Origin: Paenibacillus planticolens
Lineage (GTDB): Bacteria; Bacillota; Bacilli; Paenibacillales; NBRC-103111
Assembly: GCF_013141725.1 (NCBI RefSeq)
Contig: NZ_WHNZ01000007.1
Location: 62,001-126,000 of the forward strand
DNA length: 64,000 nt
Direction: 5' to 3'
Shown piece after piece: positions 1 to 8,080 of this stretch. Position numbers and translations under genes: made by a program. The stretch's first letter is position 1. Every line of letters begins with the position of its first letter. The notes beneath the pieces are model-generated. The model worked only from the letters and a program-made list of their open reading frames with translations, was not told the DNA's origin and searched no databases.

Positions 1-826
1 CTAAGATCACCAGGTACCAAAGGTGCTGAAGAAACGGGAGATGTTCCAAGATGACGCTATAAGGGATCAAGAACAACAGGGAGAAATTACCTTGCTTCGA
101 ATGTGTACTGACTTGTAAATAGTCATTCTTGTCAGTGATGGAAGCGTTGTCAATCATCGGTATGAGATTTTCTGTGACAAGCAGTGATTTCCCTTCAGGC
201 CCTATATCCAGCAAGTCGAAAGGAATCATCAACTTCGATGCCTTCACCCATGCCCCAATATACACATCCCCAATTTTTTGTATTTTAACGATATAGTAAT
301 CTTCATTAATTTGATATGGAAACCATTTTTCGAAGTCCTTTTTCTGGAAACCCTCCCTCTCCCGAAGCATCTGAATTATCCCTGATTGGATCTTTTTTAG
401 TTGTTCTATCGTCGCGTCGGATGGTTGATTCGTGATAAGTTCTTTATTGACCGATGAATAAATGAATAGATAATCCATCTCTTTGTAAGTATGGATATCT
501 CTTTCCAATTTATTAAATAGATTGATTTTCGCCAAGAAATATTCGTCGCTATTCACTTTTGCAGATATATCCAGCTTAATTAAATCGTTCTCAAAAGCGA
601 CCATAGTTCGTAGATACTTATCAATCTCCTCTAAATTCCGGTCAATTTGATCCATGTATAACGCTACCAAATGGCGATTGGAATTGGCTACTTGCTCGCG
701 AACAACTTTCATCCCGTAGTAATTATCGAAAATAAGCAGAAGCTGCAAAGGAATGACAAGCAGAAGAAAGCCCACGATCAGCTTGAATCGAATGGACTTA
801 TTCGAGAGTCTATGTATGAGTGTCAT
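1..826 (-). CDS. Sensor histidine kinase, 5' part only (YesM-like)
   Basis: Reading leftward from an ATG at 826, the frame stays open to the window edge (about 275 codons), so the 3' part with the kinase domain lies outside. The start follows GGAGG by about 10 nt. The visible part has a short basic N-terminus, one strong membrane segment at about residues 14-33 (motif FLLLVIPLQLLLIF), then a roughly 230-residue extracytoplasmic loop containing the usual pattern of long helices after the first membrane segment, and a second hydrophobic stretch (HLWYLVIL) at the very edge. This layout, TM - large sensory loop - TM, is that of Paenibacillus YesM-type sensor kinases. The kinase assignment is inferred from that layout only, because no H-box or ATPase domain is visible. 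Confidence 0.7.
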   Translation of the reverse strand, partial: MTLIHRLSNKSIRFKLIVGFLLLVIPLQLLLIFDNYYGMKVVREQVANSNRHLVALYMDQIDRNLEEIDKYLRTMVAFENDLIKLDISAKVNSDEYFLAKINLFNKLERDIHTYKEMDYLFIYSSVNKELITNQPSDATIEQLKKIQSGIIQMLREREGFQKKDFEKWFPYQINEDYYIVKIQKIGDVYIGAWVKASKLMIPFDLLDIGPEGKSLLVTENLIPMIDNASITDKNDYLQVSTHSKQGNFSLLFLIPYSVILEHLPFLQHLWYLVIL

Positions 827-951
827 GCTTCATTAACCTCCAATATTAGTGTTACTCCAATTGTTCGACACTTCACCAAACATCCCTTTATTTACCATTT
901 AAGATTCGAAATCCTGCATAAAAATAATAAAAGCTTGATTTCCCAAGCACT

Positions 952-977
952 TCCCCCATATGGGGGATTTATTTTTC
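952..977 (+). terminator. Perfect palindrome with T-run
   Basis: A 16-nt perfect palindrome (five C, ATAT, five G, with flanking T/A) at 952-967 is followed by TTTATTTTT. It resembles an intrinsic terminator for the plus strand, but no plus-strand gene ends just before it, so it may instead be a protein-binding site in the upstream region of the histidine kinase. Confidence 0.35.
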
Positions 978-1044
978 TTAAACTGCTGTGCTAAAATACC
1001 CTGAAAATGGATATTTACGTTGCAAGAACAGGAGTCGAATTAAT

Positions 1045-1179
1045 ATGCCGTATTATGAATTCAATGAGATCTGGACACCGCTTAAATTAATTGGAATAAG
1101 TTTTTATAGAGATGAAAATGGGAGGGCATGGGTCAAGTTCTTTCGAAAACCTAGGCGTTTACTTCATAATCGTCGTTAG
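1045..1179 (+). CDS. Possible 44-residue small protein
   Basis: An ATG at 1045 is preceded by AGGAG at 10 nt and opens a 44-codon frame. The product is basic and aromatic, ending in KFFRKPRRLLHNRR. A good hairpin terminator follows at 1213-1244, so this may be a small expressed unit. No family is recognised. It could equally be chance or the tail of a decayed gene. Confidence 0.3.
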   Translation: MPYYEFNEIWTPLKLIGISFYRDENGRAWVKFFRKPRRLLHNRR

Positions 1180-1212
1180 ACCCATCAGTCTGGACTCTTT
1201 TCACTCCTCAAA

Positions 1213-1244
1213 ATAAAAAACCGCCATTATAGACGGTTTTTAAT
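1213..1244. terminator. Bidirectional hairpin terminator
   Basis: The stem AAAACCG/CGGTTTT with a 10-nt loop is flanked by A-rich sequence on one side and T-rich sequence on the other. It could stop transcription from the small plus-strand frame and from the minus-strand AbrB gene or LuxR remnant. Confidence 0.6.
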
Positions 1245-1275
1245 CGGACTATATTCTAGTCACACAAGTTTTATT

Positions 1276-1370
1276 TCAAGTAGATGTTAACCAACTGTGT
1301 TCCGCTGCAATTTCTTGATTCGTATAACCTCTCCCCAGCAAAGACACCACTTCTTTCTCCCGCTCGGCAA
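1276..1370 (-). pseudogene. Remnant of a LuxR-type helix-turn-helix
   Basis: Directly after the AbrB-family stop codon, in a different frame, the minus strand reads AEREKEVVSLLGRGYTNQEI followed by AAEHSWLTST and a stop. This matches the start of the LuxR/NarL DNA-binding domain (consensus T.REKEVL.LL..G.TN.EIA). The recognition-helix end (ST.K.H...I..KL) is missing, and no receiver domain or start codon precedes it. About 30 residues survive, so this is a decayed regulator fragment, probably left by a deletion that joined it to the transporter gene. Confidence 0.6.
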
Positions 1371-2498
1371 CTAATGAGCCGTTCTTTTAACCTTCAGCAC
1401 CGACCGGAAGATCAGCCTCAGAAGAGGCGGCACCGCAAAAAAGATAAACAACGTTCGGAACAACTGATAACAGGTAATCACCGATAAATCTGCATTTACT
1501 TCCTTGGCAATGAACGCCATCTGATCCATGCCGCCCGGCGAAAGACTAAGAAATGACGTGGCAGAAGTGATATCATGCAGCCGCGTCAGCAGCAGGCTTA
1601 ACAACATTGAGCACCCGATCAGTGCCACTCCGTTCAACAGCGCGAGCAGTACAATTTTGACCTTATGCTGCAAGTTTTCCGGCTTCAGCAGCAGCCCGAT
1701 GTAGCTCCCCAGCATTAGCTGCGAGAGGTTGAGTACGAATGTCGGCAATGAATGGCCTTCATATCCGGACAAATTCAGCAGTATTGTGCCGATCATCGGC
1801 CCAAGAAGGAATGCAGTCGGGAACTTGATTCTTTGTCCAAGGAGTGCTAGCAGTACGCATACGATTGCAAACAGCCATAAATGCGAGTACAAGACCTCCT
1901 GCCCTGTAGTTCCGGTGGAGTAAGTGGCTGTGGCACTGTTACTGCTTGTATTGTGAAACAGCGGGCTGAAGATGAGCAGCGGTACACAGAATATGATCAT
2001 GATCAGCCGGGACACTTGCAAAAAGGTAACTATCGTCAGATCGATGCCTTTCATTTCTTCAGCCAGTGAAACCATTTGGCTCAGCCCGCCGGGAATGCTA
2101 CCCATAAGCACGGTCGGAAAAGGAATACCGGACAGCAACGATATAATAAACGCGATGCCTCCAGCGCATACAAGTAATAGTGCAGTAAACAGAACCATCG
2201 TAGGCAATTGGTGCCCGATCTGCACCAGAGTCGACGCGGTGAACGACAGCCCCAACGTATAACCGATGATGATCATACCGGTATTGCGGATTGGACCAGG
2301 CCAGTAGAGCGTAAAGCCCCTCATTGCTTTGGAGCCGATTAGGACGAAAACCATCGAGCCCAACAGCCAGGGAATCGGCATATGGATCAATTGAAAGAAG
2401 AATCCGCCTAAGATGGCAATGGAACAAGTGACCAGAAACCGGAACCACCTATTCTGCTTCCATGTTAAGCTTTGAGGTGAATGACCATCGCCGTTCAT
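1371..2498 (-). CDS. AbrB-family membrane transporter
   Basis: The 375-residue protein is very hydrophobic, with about ten membrane segments and two related halves. The motifs P.PWLLG.M (about residue 42), S.IPGGLSQM (about 140) and the second-half counterpart SPGGMDQM (about 323) are the duplicated signature of the AbrB family (PF05145; often mislabelled 'ammonia monooxygenase'). These are inner-membrane proteins of poorly defined substrate, linked to regulation of aidB in E. coli. Its ATG overlaps the stop of the upstream MBL hydrolase gene by one base (TAATG), so the two are translationally coupled. The TetR-type gene is divergent and may control the pair. Confidence 0.85.
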   Translation of the reverse strand: MNGDGHSPQSLTWKQNRWFRFLVTCSIAILGGFFFQLIHMPIPWLLGSMVFVLIGSKAMRGFTLYWPGPIRNTGMIIIGYTLGLSFTASTLVQIGHQLPTMVLFTALLLVCAGGIAFIISLLSGIPFPTVLMGSIPGGLSQMVSLAEEMKGIDLTIVTFLQVSRLIMIIFCVPLLIFSPLFHNTSSNSATATYSTGTTGQEVLYSHLWLFAIVCVLLALLGQRIKFPTAFLLGPMIGTILLNLSGYEGHSLPTFVLNLSQLMLGSYIGLLLKPENLQHKVKIVLLALLNGVALIGCSMLLSLLLTRLHDITSATSFLSLSPGGMDQMAFIAKEVNADLSVITCYQLFRTLFIFFAVPPLLRLIFRSVLKVKRTAH

Positions 2499-3226
2499 TA
2501 CAAACTCTCAGTCAATTCGTCAATCACGGCTTGGACATCACCTTGGAATAGGCCTCCATGATAGCAAATGACATTGTCGATCGGATAAGCTTTGAATTTG
2601 CGCAGCGACGCAAGTGCTGTACTCAGATCAGGCGTAACTGCCGGATTGGGTCCTTTAAGCTTTCCATTCTCGACGACCATTGCATCACCGGCAATGAGGG
2701 TTTTGCTGGACTCATGGTACAAGCTAATATGTCCCGGCGTATGTCCGGGCGTATGAATGACCGTAAGACCTCCGCCGAATGGCAGCTTCTCCCCGTCTGC
2801 CAGCAGTCGGGTCACATTTTTTACTTTTCCCGAAAAAGTGGTCTCGAATGCGGGCGCAAGGTCCTGAGGTAAAGACGCAATCAGCCCTTTTTTAAACTCT
2901 TCGCTTAACTTGATCATCGGTTTCAAGCCATCGATATAAGGCTGGTCGTCCACATGCGCATATACGTCCACGCCCTCGCTCTTGAACTCCGGTAAGCTGC
3001 CCACATGATCGAGATCCTGATGGGTAAGAATAATGGAATGGGGTTTCGTCGGTTCAATACCCGCTTGGGTCAAAAGTTCCATAATGGTGCCGCGACTTCC
3101 CGGCATTCCGAGATCCACTAATGCATAAGCGTGCTCGTCTCGGACGACGACTGGATGGATGACCATCTGGTTCCCACCAATCTGTAAAGTAATCTCCAAC
3201 ATTTCGATATGTTCATTAATTTTCAT
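2498..3226 (-). CDS. MBL-fold metallo-hydrolase
   Basis: The metallo-beta-lactamase fold is shown by the zinc motif THQDLDHVG (HxDxDH, with Q at the first x), the later H of HTPGHTPGH, the D of AGDAM and the last H of CYHGG. This places it with the glyoxalase II-like and N-acyl homoserine lactonase-like hydrolases; the substrate cannot be deduced. The start is unusual. The only good ribosome binding site, AAGGAGG (3256-3262), lies 29 nt before the ATG at 3226, but a near-perfect 21-nt hairpin fills most of that gap. An in-frame GTG at 3256 overlaps the ribosome binding site and is unlikely to be used. The gene is coupled to the AbrB-type transporter gene downstream. Confidence 0.9.
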   Translation of the reverse strand: MKINEHIEMLEITLQIGGNQMVIHPVVVRDEHAYALVDLGMPGSRGTIMELLTQAGIEPTKPHSIILTHQDLDHVGSLPEFKSEGVDVYAHVDDQPYIDGLKPMIKLSEEFKKGLIASLPQDLAPAFETTFSGKVKNVTRLLADGEKLPFGGGLTVIHTPGHTPGHISLYHESSKTLIAGDAMVVENGKLKGPNPAVTPDLSTALASLRKFKAYPIDNVICYHGGLFQGDVQAVIDELTESL

Positions 3227-3231
3227 GTTAT

Positions 3232-3262
3232 GCCAAAGCTCAGAGCCTTGGCTCACCTCCTT
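3232..3262 (-). promoter_or_regulatory. Ribosome binding site bridged to its start codon by a hairpin
   Basis: On the minus strand the order is AAGGAGG, TGA, then a 21-nt inverted repeat (GCCAAGGCTC pairing with GAGCTTTGGC, one G-U pair), then ATAAC and ATG. If the hairpin folds, the distance from ribosome binding site to ATG shrinks from 29 to about 8 nt, the normal spacing. This may make MBL translation conditional on the folded structure. Confidence 0.5.
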
Positions 3263-3374
3263 GGTTTTTGTGTATAAAACTCACAAGTTCATTATATGAC
3301 TTTATAGTTTTTTGTGTCAATTCCTTTATTGACCATCAGGGTTAGACATGTCAGAATGTGTAGAGGTGGTGAAA

Positions 3375-4283
3375 ATGGAAGAATTCAAAAGACAACAAAT
3401 CGTTTATACGGCTATGCGCATTTTCAAAGAAAAAGGGTATTTTGCTGCCTCCATGCAGGACATCGCGGAAGCTTGCGGCATGGCCAAAGGGAGTATCTAC
3501 AAAGTATTCCCCTCAAAGGAGGATTTGTTCACCGGGATCTTCGTCGAGGTTCACCGGACGTTCTTCGAAGAAGCCCGGGCGCTTGACCGGACACTTAGGT
3601 TGGAGGGGCATCCTCCTAAGGAAATTTTGCGCCGCAAGATCGTGTTTCAACTGCAATTTATGCTCGAAAATTACTTTTTCACAAGCGAATTCAAGGATTT
3701 GCCGATCACTAGCAACGACAATTTTCTGCATGAATGGCGTAAGAAACGTGCCGATCTGCTTGCCATGCACCACGAATGTTTCCATGAAGCGTATGGCGAG
3801 CCCATTGTCCCTTATCTAGGAGATACCGTGGCTATCTTCCGCGGCATGTTGAAGGAGTATTTAGCTCATGCGGTTCAAGCCGTGATTGCAGTCCCGATGG
3901 CTGATTTGGGCGGTTTCCTTACGGATCGAATAGATGCTATCGTCGGCGACTTGATTTCAAGCCGAGCGGAGCCTGTGCTCAAAGCATCGAGCGCTTATTT
4001 CAACGACATTAACCCGTTGGACAGCAGCACCCGTCAGATTAACATTGAAGCGTTTCTGAAATTCGTTGCCGTCAAGATCGAGGAACTGCCCCAGCCAGCA
4101 CGCATTCGGGAGGATCTTCGAGAGGTCATCGATCTGCTTCAACGCGAGCTTGAACAACCTAAACCGAGCGGCACCCTCTTGCGGGTATATATCACCTTCC
4201 TTGATACGGTCAGCGATTTGAAACCTTATGTGCACCAGTTCAGCCTCATGCTGAACCATGCGTTAACGCAGTATGATAAATAA
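3375..4283 (+). CDS. TetR/AcrR-family transcriptional regulator
   Basis: About 302 residues. The first 50 residues are a classic TetR helix-turn-helix: QIVYTAMRIFKEKGYFAASM, then DIAEACGMAKGSIYKVFPSK. The remainder is a long ligand-binding part, longer than the usual 190-220 residues of the family. I chose the ATG at 3375 because AGAGGTGGT precedes it at proper distance; an in-frame ATG at 3348 lacks one. It is divergent from the MBL/AbrB pair and a likely repressor of it, by the usual TetR arrangement. An imperfect inverted repeat follows the gene at 4324-4352. Confidence 0.9.
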   Translation: MEEFKRQQIVYTAMRIFKEKGYFAASMQDIAEACGMAKGSIYKVFPSKEDLFTGIFVEVHRTFFEEARALDRTLRLEGHPPKEILRRKIVFQLQFMLENYFFTSEFKDLPITSNDNFLHEWRKKRADLLAMHHECFHEAYGEPIVPYLGDTVAIFRGMLKEYLAHAVQAVIAVPMADLGGFLTDRIDAIVGDLISSRAEPVLKASSAYFNDINPLDSSTRQINIEAFLKFVAVKIEELPQPARIREDLREVIDLLQRELEQPKPSGTLLRVYITFLDTVSDLKPYVHQFSLMLNHALTQYDK

Positions 4284-4323
4284 AATGTCGTTATCGCATC
4301 GCGACAATCAATCCCAACATTTT

Positions 4324-4352
4324 TTAAGGCCACCCTTTGCGGATGGCCTTAA
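4324..4352. terminator. Hairpin downstream of tetR-type gene
   Basis: The arms TTAAGGCCA and TGGCCTTAA are perfect and enclose an 11-nt partly paired loop. The T-run lies before the stem on the plus strand rather than after it, so it is a weak terminator for the TetR gene. It may act as a shared end for the two converging genes. Confidence 0.4.
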
Positions 4353-4376
4353 CTCATATTGACAATAACAAAATCG

Positions 4377-5561
4377 CTAGAGATAAAAAGAAACTATCGA
4401 AATCGTCCTCTCCAATAAACGTTCCCATATATTCAATTTATCAAAATAAGTATCAGAAACACGCATTGATATCCGAAAATCATCCTCTAACTTTTTCTGA
4501 ATCTCAGCAATAATCGGTCCATCATAAATCGAGCATACTGATTCCTTATTCAGATAAAAGGTGCGAGTATCAAAATTAGGGGTGCCCGTCATCACATGCT
4601 TTCCATCAATGCTCATAACCTTTCCATGAAAAAAACCGTTTTGATATACATAAATTTCCGCCCCATGTTTCAAGAGTTCTCTTAAGTACGGGTATGCAGC
4701 TTGTTTTATCAAAGGGAAATCACTAGTAAGCGGAACTAAAATTTTTATAGAAACACCTCGTTTTCTTGCCTCCAGCAATTCATCCTCCATTTTCTTTCCT
4801 GGAATAAAATAAGGTGAGGCAATCACGATCGAATGACTTGCCTTCATGATCCAGTCTTGATACCGCTCCGCCAATCCTTTTCCGTCCGTAAATAAATACT
4901 CATAACGCGTATTTCCGTTTTTAAGGAATCTAGTATGGACAGGAAAACTGTCACCCGTGTTATTTTTCCAATCCAGCAAAAATTGTCTTTCCATTTCTTG
5001 AGCGCCGTCACCACTGATACGAAAGTGATAATCCTCCCAATGGCCCAATCGCTTATCTTGATTTAAATGTTGCTTTCCCATATTAAAACCGCCAATGTAT
5101 GCGGTCGTCCCGTCAATCACAATAATCCGGCGATGATTCCGATTTTGTAACGTATAGAAGAGATGAGGCAACGTAGGCTTTCCGCTAAACGTAAATTGCA
5201 CCCCAGCCTTTCGTAATCTTTCTCGCATCGATTTCTTAAATAGAAAGCTTCCCATTCGATCTGTCGATAACTTAACTTCGACCCCTTGTTTTGCCTTATC
5301 CTCCAATAAACCAAGAAATTTATTACTAATTTCATCGTTTCGGATGATAAAAAAATGTATATAAATGTACTCTTTCGACTTTTGAATATCGGAAAAGAGC
5401 GAATCATAGAAATCTTGTCCCTCGTTATACATCTGAAAATCGGCATAGAGGAAAGGAGTTTGTTTTGCCGTTGCAGCTTCTTTTACGCCTATTTCTATGT
5501 CAAGATAAACCCATCCTATGAGTAAAAAAAGTAACAAAGCTGCAAATAAAACCTTTTTCAC
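4377..5561 (-). CDS. Phospholipase D-like / cardiolipin synthase-like protein
   Basis: A GTG at 5561 with AAGGAGA 7 nt upstream gives 394 residues; an in-frame ATG 45 nt earlier has no ribosome binding site. The N-terminal segment VLFAALLLFLLIGWVYL is a membrane anchor or uncleaved signal, putting the enzyme outside the membrane. Two PLD repeats follow. The second HKD motif, H312-G-K314-x4-D319 with following G, is intact. The first reads H143-R-R145-x4-D150, with Arg in place of the usual Lys. The family transfers phosphatidyl groups (cardiolipin synthesis) or hydrolyses phospholipids; which applies here is not decidable. It is a single-gene unit, convergent with the TetR-type gene. Confidence 0.88.
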   Translation of the reverse strand: MKKVLFAALLLFLLIGWVYLDIEIGVKEAATAKQTPFLYADFQMYNEGQDFYDSLFSDIQKSKEYIYIHFFIIRNDEISNKFLGLLEDKAKQGVEVKLSTDRMGSFLFKKSMRERLRKAGVQFTFSGKPTLPHLFYTLQNRNHRRIIVIDGTTAYIGGFNMGKQHLNQDKRLGHWEDYHFRISGDGAQEMERQFLLDWKNNTGDSFPVHTRFLKNGNTRYEYLFTDGKGLAERYQDWIMKASHSIVIASPYFIPGKKMEDELLEARKRGVSIKILVPLTSDFPLIKQAAYPYLRELLKHGAEIYVYQNGFFHGKVMSIDGKHVMTGTPNFDTRTFYLNKESVCSIYDGPIIAEIQKKLEDDFRISMRVSDTYFDKLNIWERLLERTISIVSFYL

Positions 5562-5761
5562 GCAAAATTCTCCTTTTTTGTGATTACTATTATCCGGGGA
5601 GGGCATTTTTATACAACTTTGACCAATTCATGTCGGCGAATAGCTGTTATAAGCAATCGAAGCACAAATCGTTCGAATCACGCCCAAATAGTTAAAGTCA
5701 AGCATCCATTTATTACAATTCCACATAGGTTGATGTATCAAAATTAGGAGGAGATTGTTCA

Positions 5762-5992
5762 ATGAGTTACAACCAAAACTATTATCCTAATCCTTATCAT
5801 CCGCAAATGCATCATCAACCTGTTATCACTTACCCCATGCCATATCCGCATTACCAATCACATCATTATCCAATGCCTTATCATGGTTGGCACGGTGGGC
5901 AATGGCAAGGTGGTCACGGTCAAAGTGGTCAATGGCCAAGCCACCAAGGTGGAGGGTGGCAAGGTCAACATCAGCAAATGAATTCACGGTAA
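5762..5992 (+). CDS. His/Tyr/Gln/Gly-rich small protein, coat-protein-like
   Basis: The 76-residue protein begins 7 nt after TAGGAGGAGA. It is low complexity: Tyr/Pro/His-rich in the first half (YYPNPYHPQMHHQP) and Gly/Gln/Trp/His-rich in the second (GGQWQGGHGQSGQW). Such composition is seen in small spore-coat or spore-surface proteins of Bacillales and in metal-binding peptides. The function is inferred only from composition. A strong terminator follows at 6039-6072, so it is monocistronic. Confidence 0.6.
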   Translation: MSYNQNYYPNPYHPQMHHQPVITYPMPYPHYQSHHYPMPYHGWHGGQWQGGHGQSGQWPSHQGGGWQGQHQQMNSR

Positions 5993-6038
5993 CTGGCAAG
6001 GTGGACATGGAAGAGTACACGATAACAGATTTTTTTGC

Positions 6039-6072
6039 AGAGTCGTACGAATTTGCCGTGCGGCTCTTTTTA
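6039..6072 (+). terminator. Intrinsic terminator
   Basis: An 11-bp stem (AGAGTCGTACG with CGTGCGGCTCT, two G-U pairs), a 7-nt loop and a TTTTT tail lie 47 nt after the small His-rich gene. Confidence 0.8.
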
Positions 6073-6222
6073 AGTTCCTCAATAATTTGTCGGTGCTCCT
6101 TATACCTTTTTTAAAATGCAACTTTTCCCAAGACGATACGTCAATACAGATTATGGAATATTAGAAGCAGTTTTTTACATATGACCAATAAAAAATTCTA
6201 ATGAAATAAAAGGAGAACATCC

Positions 6223-6378
6223 ATGAAACCAACAGTTCTTTGTATGTTTGGAGTAGCTTTCTTAGGATTTGCATTTGCAGGAAAGAATCTTTGGCCCTCA
6301 GCGCCTGCCTTTGGCTGGTTTCTTGCAATTTTCTTTTTTTCATGTTCTTTTTTTGTTGCCCTTAAAAGTCGAAAATAA
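6223..6378 (+). CDS. 51-residue small membrane protein
   Basis: The ATG at 6223 follows AAAGGAGA by 7 nt. The frame runs 51 codons to TAA. The product has two hydrophobic segments, about residues 5-20 (VLCMFGVAFLGFAFAG) and 29-46 (AFGWFLAIFFFSCSFFVA), and ends in a basic tail KSRK. This is the layout of a small two-TM membrane protein. No family is recognised. The good start site and membrane pattern argue that it is real despite its size. Confidence 0.55.
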   Translation: MKPTVLCMFGVAFLGFAFAGKNLWPSAPAFGWFLAIFFFSCSFFVALKSRK

Positions 6379-6491
6379 TATGAGGACCTGTGACAACGTA
6401 AAGCAAGTTAAAGGATTAAAACATCTGTGCTTCCTTTGTGCCATCACCAAGCCCCAATCTAGATTTGATGAAGGAGCGTTTGTAAATAAAA

Positions 6492-6517
6492 AAAGAGCCC
6501 TTTGGTGAAGGCTCTAA
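6492..6517 (-). terminator. Intrinsic terminator after kamA-like gene
   Basis: The stem AGAGCC/GGCTCT with a 10-nt loop is followed on the minus strand by TTTTTTTATTT. It lies about 25 nt past the aminomutase stop codon. Confidence 0.8.
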
Positions 6518-6539
6518 AAACATCATGCTACTATCTACT

Positions 6540-7712
6540 CTAATAAGGATGGTTATTTAGTTGTGGCATATCTGGGAGCTCATTAACGGAAATTATTTCA
6601 GCATCTTTCTTTTTAGGTTTTTCCCATAACTGTTCACTCCCAGGCAAATCATCAAACCAAGCAGCATCTTTAGGACAATCTAAGATCATAAATTTTCCGT
6701 AGTTCTCATCTCTGGATTGGTGATATTTTAAGTATGCTTTACCATCTTCAATTGCTAAAATCTCAATTTTACCAGAGGTATGACTCATGGATAGCCTCAC
6801 TCTTTTTCCAAGACCCGAAGTTTTGGATTTTGCCTGCTCGACAATGTGATAAACTTTTTCTAACGGTAATACAAAATCACGATTTCCAGCAACGGGGCGA
6901 TTGATAAAGAAATAATAAGGGGTTACTCCTGCCCAGGACAATTTATCAAGTAGTTCGGCGAGTATAGCCGGGGTGTCATTAATCCCCCTAAGCACAGGAG
7001 TTTGATTCACAACGATGGCGCCGGCATGATGCAAAGCTTCAAAAGCCAACCTTGCCTCATTCGTTATTTCTCTTGGATGGTTAATATGTGCCATTATATA
7101 GATGCGCTTCTCAACTGTAGAGTAACTTCGGATCAGCTCAAGCAACTCCGTGTCTTCATAAATCCTCATCGGATTAAAGACTGGAATTTTAGAGCCTAGT
7201 CGGATAATCTTCACGTGATCGATCTCTCGTAACGCTGTAATAATTTTTCTTAATCTGGATGTAGATAGGATTAAACTGTCTCCACCAGTCAGAAGTACGT
7301 TATTGATTTCGGGGTGAGCGGCAATGTAAGCTATTCCGGGGTCAACGTTAGCCATAGCTTCGTTCACATCATTCCGGAATAATCGCTTGCGAAAGCAGTA
7401 CCGACAGTAAGCACCACATACTTCCGACACGAGTAATAATGCCGTTGTACGATATTTATGTTGACAGCCTGGAACAACGTAGTTTGTATCCTCATCGGAT
7501 GCATCCCACCGTCCATACTCCGATAATTCACCTTCGTTTGGGATAATTAATTTTCGAATCGGATCGTTGCTATCATCCCAATTAATCAATTTCAAGTAAT
7601 AATCATTCACACGAAATACGAACTTTTCCGTTATTTCCTTAAGCTTTTCCCGTTCCTGCTCAGGAATATCAAGAATTTTATCAATATCGGTTATATATTT
7701 CGGCTGTGCCAT
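6540..7712 (-). CDS. kamA: KamA-family radical SAM 2,3-aminomutase
   Basis: The 390-residue protein has the radical SAM cluster C99xxxC103xxC106 (CGAYCRYC), the SAM-binding LTGGD at 141-145 and a candidate PLP lysine K315 in HTSGK. The family moves an amino group from C2 to C3 of an amino acid using SAM, a 4Fe-4S cluster and PLP. Lysine 2,3-aminomutases have two aspartates that hold the substrate's distal ammonium group (Asp293 and Asp330 in the Clostridium enzyme). By my hand alignment the first falls on Arg272 (INRPVAG), and the second is not an Asp (RLSMSH region). A basic residue there fits a carboxylate substrate such as glutamate. No acetyltransferase gene (ablB) is nearby. The gene stands alone behind a c-di-AMP riboswitch. 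The family call is firm; the substrate is an inference. Confidence 0.9.
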   Translation of the reverse strand: MAQPKYITDIDKILDIPEQEREKLKEITEKFVFRVNDYYLKLINWDDSNDPIRKLIIPNEGELSEYGRWDASDEDTNYVVPGCQHKYRTTALLLVSEVCGAYCRYCFRKRLFRNDVNEAMANVDPGIAYIAAHPEINNVLLTGGDSLILSTSRLRKIITALREIDHVKIIRLGSKIPVFNPMRIYEDTELLELIRSYSTVEKRIYIMAHINHPREITNEARLAFEALHHAGAIVVNQTPVLRGINDTPAILAELLDKLSWAGVTPYYFFINRPVAGNRDFVLPLEKVYHIVEQAKSKTSGLGKRVRLSMSHTSGKIEILAIEDGKAYLKYHQSRDENYGKFMILDCPKDAAWFDDLPGSEQLWEKPKKKDAEIISVNELPDMPQLNNHPY

Positions 7713-7825
7713 ATATGATCCTCCTTGAATCCTTATTTTTGAATAAAATGAATAAATTCAATATATCCTCCCGTTTAAAATCCTCCTTTCTTTAGAAGTT
7801 TATGGATGGGTTTAAATAATCAAAC

Positions 7826-7889
7826 AAAAAAGACCCGTAGGGCAAGGAATCGTAAGGAACAAATACGATCCCATTGCTTTAACGGGTCT
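7826..7889 (-). terminator. Long-hairpin terminator before kamA-like gene
   Basis: On the minus strand GACCCGT pairs with ACGGGTC across an inner region that itself pairs (ATCGTA with TACGAT; GCAA with TTGC), followed by TTTTTTG. It lies between the riboswitch aptamer and the coding region, as expected for the expression platform. Confidence 0.7.
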
Positions 7890-7890
7890 A

Positions 7891-7917
7891 AAATTAAAAA
7901 CCCGTTAATACGGGTCT
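7891..7917 (-). terminator. Upstream tandem terminator in riboswitch leader
   Basis: The stem ACCCGT/ACGGGT with a short ATTA loop is followed by TTTTAATTTT. Its 3' arm could also pair with the GACCCGT of the next hairpin, so the two structures compete. Confidence 0.65.
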
Positions 7918-7939
7918 AAAATGCAACTATTTGCATCAT

Positions 7940-8077
7940 AAAGAAGCTTGACCCATCCACTGCTGACGAGGTTAGCTGCCGGGCTCGGGAAAGATGGTTC
8001 CCTACATAATGATTCGCCCCAAAAAATTGGTTCCCCCGCTTTCCAAGCTTTTACAAAAGCCGGAAATTAAGCGTAGC
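7940..8077 (-). ncRNA. c-di-AMP riboswitch (ydaO/yuaA type)
   Basis: Read on the minus strand from 8077, the leader contains the conserved blocks of the ydaO-type aptamer in order: GCTTAAT (with GCTACG before it), GCGGGGGAACC, GGGGCGAATC, GTAGGGA with pairing TCCC, GAGCCCGGCAGCTAACCTCG, then TCAGC. This class binds cyclic di-AMP and usually switches transcription off when bound. It is followed by two terminators and the kamA-like gene, with no other gene between. A good promoter stands immediately upstream. The ends are approximate. The class is recognised by eye, not by a covariance model. Confidence 0.88.
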
Positions 8078-8080
8078 TTT

